Shown here in pieces: positions 7,844 to 14,366 of a DNA stretch of 22,351 nt. Origin of the DNA: CAYPCH01 sp964409165 (GTDB taxonomy: Bacteria > Bacillota > Clostridia > Acetivibrionales > Acetivibrionaceae); contig CAYPCH010000059.1 of assembly GCA_964409165.1 (NCBI GenBank), forward strand, positions 1 to 22,351. The letters run 5' to 3'. Within the stretch, counting starts at the first letter, position 1; the number at the start of each line of letters is the position of its first letter. Under the pieces are notes generated by a model. The model was not told the DNA's origin and did not search any database. It saw nothing but the letters and a program-made list of their open reading frames with translations. Made by a program: the position numbers and the translations under genes.

Positions 7844-7978
7844 ACTCAACTTTCCTACAGTATTTATGAGCCTTTTGCCACTAACGTAGCATTGTTCACC
7901 GCGGTCAAAAAGCAAACTTTTTGCCCTTAACTTGTGAGCAACCAGAGCCTTAAAATACTATAAGTGGGAAAGTTGGGT
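7844..7978 (-). repeat. 135-bp MITE-like element, copy A
   Basis: The same 135-bp element appears at 9306-9440 (15 differences over 135 bases, about 89% identity) and in part at 22298-22351. Copy A is inverted relative to the others. Terminal inverted repeats are ACTCAACTTTCC and, at the other end, ACCCAACTTTCC when read inward. It is flanked by AAATT on both sides (7839-7843 and 7979-7983), a 5-bp target-site duplication. It contains no open frame. It lies between divergent acyl-CoA ligase and glucokinase promoters. The rest of 7677-8264 holds promoters, a second repeat and an inverted repeat listed separately. Confidence 0.85.
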
Positions 7979-8000
7979 AAATTAGTATTTTTACCATTCC

Positions 8001-8124
8001 ATATTGAATGCGATAAAATTAAATGCGATAAAGAATTTGGATAAAGATTTTGAATGTGCTTCATTTCCTTAATATAATTTTACCGAAATATAGCATTACT
8101 AAAATCAAATTTTTCAGTGATTAA
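8001..8124 (+). repeat. Second dispersed repeat (decayed two-hairpin type), copy upstream of glucokinase
   Basis: Aligned by eye with the reverse complement of 21196-21294. Both share ATATTGAATGCGA, then A(T/C)AAAGATTTT, ATTTCCTTAAT, CGAAA and TTTTC(A)GTGATTAA in the same order. This copy carries an extra stretch of about 25 bases in which AATGCGATAAA is repeated (8007-8017 and 8022-8032). The flanks on either side do not match, which marks the approximate borders. No open frame is present. Confidence 0.55.
8050..8078 (+). promoter_or_regulatory. Sigma-A-type promoter for glucokinase
   Basis: TTGAAT (8050-8055), 17 bases, then a perfect TATAAT (8073-8078). It lies inside the dispersed repeat at 8001-8124, so the repeat may have supplied the promoter. 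The expected leader is about 180 nt. Confidence 0.5.
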
Positions 8125-8171
8125 AAATATGAAGGATAATTTTTTTTATTGTAGAACTTTAAACCTATACA

Positions 8172-8209
8172 TTGCAATATCCAAAATCAATATAAAATAG
8201 ATATTGCAA
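8172..8209. promoter_or_regulatory. Perfect 10-bp inverted repeat in the glucokinase leader (candidate operator)
   Basis: TTGCAATATC (8172-8181) and GATATTGCAA (8200-8209) are exact reverse complements, 18 bases apart, about 55 bases before the glucokinase ATG. No T-run follows. The geometry suits a dimeric regulator or an RNA hairpin; no regulator is encoded nearby. Confidence 0.4.
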
Positions 8210-8264
8210 AACATATAAGATTATCTTGAAGATTTATATAATGTTGGAGAATGGAGTTGATAGC

Positions 8265-9218
8265 ATGGGCAAAAAGTATATCTGTCTTGATATCGGAGGA
8301 ACAAAGGTTTTAGGGGCTGTTTTTGACGAGAAAGATAATATAGTATTAAAAGTTAAGAAAAAAACAAAAGCAGAAAAGGGAATAGAGGTAATTGAAGATA
8401 AAATTATAAGTGTAGTACAGGAACTTATTGATGAAGCTAAAATCGATAAGAATGAGCTAGGGGCTATAGGTGCTGGTGCACCGGGAGTAATAAACGAAGA
8501 TATTGGAGAGATAATATTTGCACCTAACCTCCCATGGAGAAATTATGATATAAAAAGCATAATTGAAAAGAAATTCAATGTGCCTTTTTATCTTGGCAAT
8601 GACGCAAATGTAGGGATGATAGGGGAATGGAAGTATGGTGTGGCAATAAATAAGAAAAATGTTATAGGTATTTTTGCAGGTACGGGAATTGGGGGAGGCC
8701 TTATTATAAATAACAGGCTTTTCTCAGGGTCAAGGCATCTTGCGGGCGAACTTGGGCACATGGTATTAAATACAGAGGGACCCTACTGTAATTGCGGACA
8801 GAGAGGGTGTCTTGAGGCATACGCAGGCAAAGTTGCGATTACAAAGGAAATATGGCTTCAGATAGACAGAGGCAGAAAGACCCTGTTAAAGGACTTGATG
8901 GAGCCGGATCGGTCAATAGTTAAAAGCAAAATGTTAAAAAAGGCATTGGATGATAAGGATGTTGTTGCTCATGAAATTATGAACAGAGTTATATATTATC
9001 TTGCAGCAGCATCAGGTTCGCTTATAAATATTTTCAATCCAGATATGTTAGTTTTGGGAGGGGGAGTATTTGAATCTATGGGGGATTATATAATGCCTCT
9101 GCTAAAAAACTATATTGAAAGCTTTACGCTTCCTGATGTTCTTAAGGGAACAGAAATAGCTCAGAGTGTTTTAGGAGATGATGCGATTTTATATGGAGCA
9201 CTGTCTCAAATAAAATAA
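8265..9218 (+). CDS. glcK: ROK-family glucokinase
   Basis: ATP-dependent glucokinase of the ROK (repressor, ORF, kinase) family, making glucose 6-phosphate in the cytoplasm. The 317-residue product, the normal length for Firmicutes members, has the ATP loop DIGGTK (9-14) and the catalytic Asp113 in GNDANVG. It also has AGTGIGGG (138-145), the GELGHM block, and the zinc site His165, Cys175, Cys177 and Cys182 in CNCGQRGCLEAYAG. It has no N-terminal helix-turn-helix, so it is a kinase rather than a repressor. ATG at 8265 has GGAG at 8253-8256; an earlier in-frame TTG at 8226 lacks one. It stands alone between two inverted MITE-like elements. Glucose is inferred as substrate from family resemblance only. 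Confidence 0.85.
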   Translation: MGKKYICLDIGGTKVLGAVFDEKDNIVLKVKKKTKAEKGIEVIEDKIISVVQELIDEAKIDKNELGAIGAGAPGVINEDIGEIIFAPNLPWRNYDIKSIIEKKFNVPFYLGNDANVGMIGEWKYGVAINKKNVIGIFAGTGIGGGLIINNRLFSGSRHLAGELGHMVLNTEGPYCNCGQRGCLEAYAGKVAITKEIWLQIDRGRKTLLKDLMEPDRSIVKSKMLKKALDDKDVVAHEIMNRVIYYLAAASGSLINIFNPDMLVLGGGVFESMGDYIMPLLKNYIESFTLPDVLKGTEIAQSVLGDDAILYGALSQIK

Positions 9219-9305
9219 GTATGCTTGCAAGGAATAGCTGAAATATTACCTCGGATTTTTGATGTGAGCCATTTATCGTAGCTAATTCATTTTTGAAATT
9301 TAAAA

Positions 9306-9440
9306 ACTCAACTTTTCCACTTATAGTGTTTTAAGGCTCTGGTTGCTCATAAGTTAAGGTCAAAAAGTTTACTTTTTGACCGCGGTGAGCAATGCTGCAT
9401 TAGAGGCAAAGGATCCATAAATACTGTGGGAAAGTTGAGT
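9306..9440 (+). repeat. 135-bp MITE-like element, copy B
   Basis: This complete copy lies downstream of glucokinase. The terminal inverted repeats are ACTCAACTTTTCCAC and, read inward from the other end, ACTCAACTTTCCCAC (14/15). TAAAA flanks both ends (9301-9305 and 9441-9445). Inside are TTGCTCA/TGAGCAA arms and an 11-bp perfect hairpin, GGTCAAAAAGT-tt-ACTTTTTGACC, so the whole element is a nested palindrome. It has no coding capacity. The rest of the 9219-9803 gap is AT-rich, with the putative promoter at 9579-9607 and otherwise nothing identifiable except a 17-codon upstream frame noted in the findings. Confidence 0.85.
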
Positions 9441-9578
9441 TAAAAAATATAAAAGATTTAGAAAAACGACATAAAAAAATTTTTTGTACGAATTATAGAG
9501 ATGGTAAGGGTAATATATTTCATTATATCTATTCATTCCTTAAGGGATTTTATATAAGTGCATGCGAAGTTAAAGCGG

Positions 9579-9607
9579 TTGACTTTTATCATTATTCGTT
9601 CCATATT
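9579..9607 (+). promoter_or_regulatory. Possible promoter of the xylanase/esterase gene
   Basis: TTGACT (9579-9584), 17 bases, then CATATT (9602-9607, 4/6). It is the best sigma-A candidate in the 9441-9767 leader, but weak at the -10. An alternative sigma factor such as the SigI type that controls cellulosomal genes in related species cannot be excluded. Confidence 0.3.
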
Positions 9608-9803
9608 ACACAATAACACAACAAGACAACAATACAATATATATGGTTTATAGGATATTCAAAACAATGATGATAAAACATACCGTTGGTTAAATTAGCG
9701 TTATGCATTTAAAAAGGATGAATAAAGGTATGAAAAGACCAAAATTTCGAGGGAGTGTGGTAAAAGTATGAAGAAAGTAATTAAAGAAAAGAGGGGGAGT
9801 CGG

Positions 9804-12389
9804 ATGAGAGCGAAACAAAAAGCCAAGGTAGTTTTTTCTATTTTGTTAAGTTTTACCATTTTGTTTAGTTTACTTGTCATAAACGTATACGCTGGACCGA
9901 CTCTTACATCAAATGCAACCGGTAATTTTGACGGCTACGACTACGAATACTGGAAGGATAACGGAACCGGAACCATGACGCTAAATGGCGGTGGTACTTT
10001 CAGTTGCTCTTGGAGTAATATCAACAATATATTATTCCGTACGGGAAAGAAACTTGGTTCGACAAAAACATACCAGGACTACGGAAATATTGTAATTGAC
10101 TATGCTTGTAACTACCAACCAAATGGCAACTCGTACATGTCTGTCTACGGATGGACTGAAAGTCCGCTGGTAGAATACTACATAATTGAAAGCTATGGTA
10201 CATGGAAGCCACCGGGAAATCATCCGGTAAAGGGCACCATAAGTGTTGATGGCGGTTCATATGAAATATATGAAACTACAAGAACAAATCAGCCATCCAT
10301 TCAGGGCACTAAAACTTTCCAACAGTACTGGAGTGTCAGGACTTCCAAAAAAACAAGCGGAAAAATAAGTGTTCACGAACATTTTAAAGCTTGGGAAGCC
10401 AAGGGCATGAAAATGGGAAAACTATATGAAGTGTCCATGGTGGTAGAAGGATATCAAAGTAGTGGTAAAGCCGATATGACCAAGATGAACCTTACTCTCG
10501 GCGGATCAGGCGGACCGACAAATCCTCCGCAAAATACCACACCACCTGGACCGACTACACCACCTTCTCAGAAGAGTGCATTTACAAGGATGGAAGCTGA
10601 AAACTTTGACTCTATGAGCTCTTCAACACTTGAGAATATCGGAAACGGTGTCGGTTATATTGAAAGTGGTGACTCAATAATGTTTGGCAATGTGAACTTT
10701 GGTAGCGGAGCCAGTTCATTTACAGCAACAGTTGCAAATGGAAACAGCTCGCCTTCAAACATTGAAATAAGGACAGGCAGTGCATCAGGTACTCTTGCAG
10801 GAACTTTGTCAGTTAGAGGAACAGGTGATTGGGATGCATATGAGGAAATGTCCACAACCGTTAGCGGACTCTCAGGTGTAAAAGACCTTTATTTAAAGTT
10901 TACAGGACCTGTCAATTTTGACAACTTTGTGTTTTCCACAGGAGGAGGATCCAATACCCCACCGCCAAATACAAACCCTCCAAATACCAATCCTCCGGTT
11001 CAAGGAAGCTTGGGAGATATAAATGCTGATAACAATGTTGATTCTACAGACTATGCATTATTAAAGAGACATATTTTAGGTACATCCTCACTTACAGGAA
11101 AAGCTCTGCAAAATGCAGATACAAACGGTGATGGGGATGCGAACTCTACCGACTATGCTCTTATAAAAAAATATATACTTGGGCTTATAACTGTATTCCC
11201 TGGACAGAGTGCAGTAACTACAAGACCTCCAGTGACAACACCACCGTCGGTAACTACACCGCCTGGTGGGCAAATAAAAGTAACAGCACCACCTTTATCA
11301 AATTTCCAGTCAACTTCAAAACTTCCCGATCCATTCAAATTCTTTGATGGAACAAGGATGACTAAAAAAGATCAATGGGCGCTTCGCCGTGCAGAGCTCA
11401 GTGCCTTGTTGCAAAAATACGAATACGGTGAAATGCCAGATAAGCCGGATTCTGTTAAAGGGTCTTTCAGTAGCAATAAAATAACTGTAACAGTTACAGA
11501 CGGTGGGAAATCGGTGAACTTCTCCTGCTCAATACAGTATCCAAGTACTGGGAAAGCACCGTATCCTGCAATAATAGGAATAAACATGAATACCCTCAAT
11601 ACATCTGAAATACTTAAGCTTGGGGTTGCATTGATAACTTTCCCTGCCGATTCAATAGGTGCAGAAAGCGGAATGAATACAAGAGGACAGGGTAAATTCT
11701 ACGATTTATACGGAAGAAACCATTCGGCCGGATCGTTAATGGCTTGGGCTTGGGGCGTAGACCGTTTGATTGATGCACTTGAAACTACTCCTGAAGCTAG
11801 AATTGATGCAACTAAACTGGGTGTAACAGGAGGTTCACGTAACGGTAAGGGAGCTTTTGCAGCAGGTGCATTCAATGAAAGAATTGCACTGACAATACCT
11901 CAGGAATCAGGTAACGGTGGAACTTCAGGATGGAGAACTGCTGATGATGAGAAGAGATCTAGAAATGTACAAACTCTGTCACATATTATAGGTGAACAAC
12001 CATGGTTCGGTAAAGCTCTTGACCAGTTCAGCGGAAAAACAAACTCACTTCCGCATGACCATCATGAGTTGGTGGCGTTGTGTGCACCTAGAGGACTTAT
12101 GATATTTGAAAATCAAGATATGGAATGGCTAGGTAAACAAAGCTGTCTTGATATAGCATCATCTGGACGTCTTATATATGAAGCTCTTGGTGTAAAAGAT
12201 CACATGGGATATTCATCTATCGGAGGTCATCAACACTGTCAATTCCCGTCAGGTCAGATACCCGAACTACAAGCATACATTAAGAAATTCCTGCTGGGAG
12301 ACAATAGTGCAAACACAAATGTATTCAGGGCAACAGGCACTTTTGATAAATCAAAATGGGTTGATTGGACAGTTCCTACATTACAGTAA
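9804..12389 (+). CDS. Cellulosomal bifunctional GH11 endoxylanase-CBM6-dockerin-CE15 glucuronoyl esterase
   Basis: Secreted enzyme of 861 residues. A signal peptide ends near VNVYA (30). GH11 xylanase follows (about 32-234) with nucleophile Glu124 in LVEYYI and acid/base Glu215 in VVEGYQSSG, then a Pro/Thr linker and CBM6 (259-379, FTRMEAENFD). Next is a type I dockerin (402-460) with duplicated calcium loops DINADNNVDSTD and DTNGDGDANSTD; its Ser-Thr pairs match C. thermocellum-type cohesin recognition. A CE15 domain (about 498-833) completes it, with Ser678 in TGGSRNGKGA and a His near 811 in HQHC. GH11 cuts xylan; CE15 is known to hydrolyse esters linking glucuronoxylan to lignin. The dockerin lies inside the protein, not at its end. 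The start at 9804 has GAGGGGGAG upstream and gives a typical signal peptide; ATG 9768 is the alternative. Confidence 0.9.
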   Translation: MRAKQKAKVVFSILLSFTILFSLLVINVYAGPTLTSNATGNFDGYDYEYWKDNGTGTMTLNGGGTFSCSWSNINNILFRTGKKLGSTKTYQDYGNIVIDYACNYQPNGNSYMSVYGWTESPLVEYYIIESYGTWKPPGNHPVKGTISVDGGSYEIYETTRTNQPSIQGTKTFQQYWSVRTSKKTSGKISVHEHFKAWEAKGMKMGKLYEVSMVVEGYQSSGKADMTKMNLTLGGSGGPTNPPQNTTPPGPTTPPSQKSAFTRMEAENFDSMSSSTLENIGNGVGYIESGDSIMFGNVNFGSGASSFTATVANGNSSPSNIEIRTGSASGTLAGTLSVRGTGDWDAYEEMSTTVSGLSGVKDLYLKFTGPVNFDNFVFSTGGGSNTPPPNTNPPNTNPPVQGSLGDINADNNVDSTDYALLKRHILGTSSLTGKALQNADTNGDGDANSTDYALIKKYILGLITVFPGQSAVTTRPPVTTPPSVTTPPGGQIKVTAPPLSNFQSTSKLPDPFKFFDGTRMTKKDQWALRRAELSALLQKYEYGEMPDKPDSVKGSFSSNKITVTVTDGGKSVNFSCSIQYPSTGKAPYPAIIGINMNTLNTSEILKLGVALITFPADSIGAESGMNTRGQGKFYDLYGRNHSAGSLMAWAWGVDRLIDALETTPEARIDATKLGVTGGSRNGKGAFAAGAFNERIALTIPQESGNGGTSGWRTADDEKRSRNVQTLSHIIGEQPWFGKALDQFSGKTNSLPHDHHELVALCAPRGLMIFENQDMEWLGKQSCLDIASSGRLIYEALGVKDHMGYSSIGGHQHCQFPSGQIPELQAYIKKFLLGDNSANTNVFRATGTFDKSKWVDWTVPTLQ

Positions 12390-12416
12390 GTTTAAAAGTG
12401 TAAATAATTATATAAT

Positions 12417-12449
12417 AAAATTGAGTACCCATTGAGGGTACTCAATTTT
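12417..12449. terminator. Strong hairpin terminator behind the xylanase/esterase gene
   Basis: AAAATTGAGTACCC (12417-12430) and GGGTACTCAATTTT (12436-12449) form a perfect 14-bp stem with a 5-nt loop. The A-run and T-run arms make it usable on either strand. Confidence 0.8.
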
Positions 12450-12483
12450 GCCTCTTTCATTTCATTCCAAGAGGCCTAAAAAT

Positions 12484-12516
12484 AGGCTGGCGACTTCTTA
12501 TTGCTGGCCTGTTTTT
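12484..12516 (+). terminator. Second terminator-like hairpin before nadD
   Basis: AGGCTGGC (12484-12491) pairs with GCTGGCCT (12503-12510), including two G-U pairs, and is followed by GTTTTTA. It probably backs up the preceding terminator. Confidence 0.55.
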
Positions 12517-12589
12517 ATAGGGACAGAAGAAGGATAGGTTTATTATTTTGCATTTTTTGTATATTGTCAGGCTTTTTCTACTTTTTTGT

Positions 12590-12619
12590 TTGCAGCTGTA
12601 TATTGCAGTATGTTATAAT
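12590..12619 (+). promoter_or_regulatory. Promoter of nadD-yqeK
   Basis: A perfect TATAAT (12614-12619) is preceded after 18 bases by TTGCAG (12590-12595, weak). Transcription would start near 12626, leaving room for the ribosome site of the ATG at 12646 but hardly for the ATG at 12631. Confidence 0.45.
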
Positions 12620-12645
12620 AATGCTTAAAAATGAAGGATGAAGAT

Positions 12646-13266
12646 ATGAAAAATGTTGTTGATAAGCGGATAGCTGTCATGGGTGGAACATTTAACCCGA
12701 TACATACCGGCCATTTGATTATTGCAGAGATGATAAAGGAAGAATTCGGCTTGGATAAAATAATATTTTTGCCTTCTGGTAAGCCACCCCATAAAAACCT
12801 TTATGATGTTTCGGATGTTGAACACAGGTTTAATATGGTGTGTAAAGCCACAAGCGGGAATTCCGGGTTTCTGGTATCGAGGATTGAGATTGAAAGAAAG
12901 GGTTATACTTATACGATAGACACTTTAAAAGAGTTAAGGGAGACTTACGGTGAAGATGCTTGTTTATTTTATTTGATAGGAGCGGATGTACTGCACGATT
13001 TATTTAACTGGAAGTGCTATGAGGAAGTATTTAAAATATGTGAATTTATTGCAGCATTAAGACCGGGATATGATGTGAGTGGGTTTGATGAGCGGATACA
13101 TTTTTTTGAAAATCATTATTCAGCAAAAATACATAAGGCTGAAATACCGCTGATAGACATATCTTCTACATTGATAAGAAATAAGGTAAAGGAAGGTAAG
13201 TCCGTCAGGTACCTGCTTCCTGAAACCGTAGAAAAATATATCAGAGAAAATGGGTTATATATTTGA
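12646..13266 (+). CDS. nadD: Nicotinate-nucleotide adenylyltransferase
   Basis: NadD adenylates nicotinate mononucleotide to deamido-NAD in NAD synthesis. The 206-residue product shows the nucleotidyltransferase signatures GGTFNPIHTGH (13-23, containing the HxGH-type motif HTGH) and the C-terminal SSTLIR (about 173-178), with FLPSGKPPHK between. Length is typical. ATG 12646 has AAGGA 7 bases upstream and fits the predicted transcription start; an in-frame ATG at 12631 lies five codons earlier. yqeK follows after 24 bases, an arrangement common in Firmicutes. Here the gene is preceded by an unrelated xylanase gene rather than obg/yhbY-type genes. Confidence 0.93.
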   Translation: MKNVVDKRIAVMGGTFNPIHTGHLIIAEMIKEEFGLDKIIFLPSGKPPHKNLYDVSDVEHRFNMVCKATSGNSGFLVSRIEIERKGYTYTIDTLKELRETYGEDACLFYLIGADVLHDLFNWKCYEEVFKICEFIAALRPGYDVSGFDERIHFFENHYSAKIHKAEIPLIDISSTLIRNKVKEGKSVRYLLPETVEKYIRENGLYI

Positions 13267-13290
13267 GAAATTTTAAAGGGGTTTAGATTA

Positions 13291-13866
13291 ATGACGCTGG
13301 AGGATATAAAAATACAGCTTGAAAAATCCTTGCCATATAAAAGGTTTGTTCATTCGGTAAATGTTATGAAAGCTGCACAGGAACTTGCCGCAAGGCATAA
13401 GGAAAACGAGCATAAGGCTGCTTTAGCCGGTTTGTTGCACGATTGTGCAAGGCGTTTTGATAAAAAGGAAACATTAAAGTATTGTGAAAGCAAGGGTATA
13501 TACATAGATGATATATCGTTTATGAATCCGGTACTTTTGCATGGTCCAGCAGGTTCTTATATTGCAAAGGAAGAGTACGGTGTTGATGATGAAGACATAT
13601 TAAGTGCAATATATTGCCATACTACAGGGAAGGAAAATATGAGCATACTTGAAAAAATAGTCTTTATTGCGGATTATATAGAGCCGGGAAGGGATTTCCC
13701 CGGTGTGGGCAAGGTCAGGAATACAGCATTTAAAGACCTTGATGGGGCAGTACTTGCTTCTCTTGAGCAAGGAATAATTCATGTTATATTAAAAGGAACC
13801 CTTATTCATCAGGATTCAGTGAAGGCAAGGAATTATATACTGATGGATGCAATAAAGAGAATGTAA
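13291..13866 (+). CDS. yqeK: HD-domain Ap4A hydrolase (symmetrical, YqeK family)
   Basis: YqeK enzymes cleave diadenosine tetraphosphate to two ADP and so keep Ap4A low. The 191-residue product carries the HD-superfamily metal ligands: His21 in RFVHSVNVM, His50-Asp51 in LLHDCARRF, His84 in LLHGPAGSY, His110 in YCHTTG and Asp128 in FIADYIEPGRDFPG. That last segment is characteristic of YqeK. AAAGGGG at 13274-13280 precedes the ATG. It lies 24 bases after nadD and is probably cotranscribed. rsfS follows with its own promoter. The LytR-type gene sometimes found between yqeK and rsfS in other Firmicutes is absent. Confidence 0.92.
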   Translation: MTLEDIKIQLEKSLPYKRFVHSVNVMKAAQELAARHKENEHKAALAGLLHDCARRFDKKETLKYCESKGIYIDDISFMNPVLLHGPAGSYIAKEEYGVDDEDILSAIYCHTTGKENMSILEKIVFIADYIEPGRDFPGVGKVRNTAFKDLDGAVLASLEQGIIHVILKGTLIHQDSVKARNYILMDAIKRM

Positions 13867-13883
13867 AGTGAAAGAAGCAAAAA

Positions 13884-13913
13884 TTTACAAAACGACAGTT
13901 TTAGTGTTATAAT
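13884..13913 (+). promoter_or_regulatory. Promoter of rsfS
   Basis: TTTACA (13884-13889, 5/6), 18 bases, TATAAT (13908-13913, perfect). Predicted start near 13920 gives a short leader with GGAAGG at 13941-13946. Confidence 0.6.
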
Positions 13914-13954
13914 ATTCTGAGTAAATAAAATTTTATGAAAGGAAGGAAACTTTA

Positions 13955-14296
13955 TTGGAATCGGATGTATTTGCTGGTAAAATAGCTGAAATATTAGAAG
14001 ACAAGAAAGCAAAGGATGTAAGTACAATAGATATTAAGAATGTAACGGTACTTGCTGATTATTTTGTTATTTGTAGCGGGACTTCTACTACTCATATAAA
14101 AGCTATGGCGGATGAAGTAGAAACAAAGCTTAAAAAGTCCGGAGTGCAACTTTTTAATAATAAGCAGGGTTACAACAGTGCTAGATGGATTCTTTTGGAT
14201 TACGGGTCAGTAATAGTTCATATATTTCATGAAGAGGATAGGGAATTCTATAATCTTGAAAGATTATGGTCGGATGGAAAAATGTTGGGAAGATAA
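13955..14296 (+). CDS. rsfS: Ribosomal silencing factor RsfS (YbeB/Iojap family)
   Basis: RsfS binds ribosomal protein L14 and blocks joining of the 50S and 30S subunits under starvation. The 113-residue product has the family layout: VSTIDIKNVTVLADYFVICS near 23-42, TSTTHIKAMADEVE, GYNSARWILLDYGSVIVHIF, and FYNLERLW at the end. The start is TTG at 13955, with GGAAGG 8 bases upstream; no in-frame ATG would preserve the conserved N-terminal helix. It ends 70 bases from the stop codon of the convergent acyl-CoA ligase. Confidence 0.92.
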   Translation: MESDVFAGKIAEILEDKKAKDVSTIDIKNVTVLADYFVICSGTSTTHIKAMADEVETKLKKSGVQLFNNKQGYNSARWILLDYGSVIVHIFHEEDREFYNLERLWSDGKMLGR

Positions 14297-14340
14297 AAAG
14301 AAAAGCCGTTTCGCATAATGGATACGTCTGGGAGCAGGGA

Positions 14341-14356
14341 GGGGCTAACGTGCCCC
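14341..14356. terminator. Small GC hairpin between convergent genes
   Basis: GGGGC (14341-14345) pairs with GCCCC (14352-14356) around a 6-nt loop. It lies between the convergent stop codons of rsfS and the acyl-CoA ligase. The stem is short and there is no clear T-run, so the terminator role is tentative. Confidence 0.3.
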
Positions 14357-14366
14357 TAATACATTA

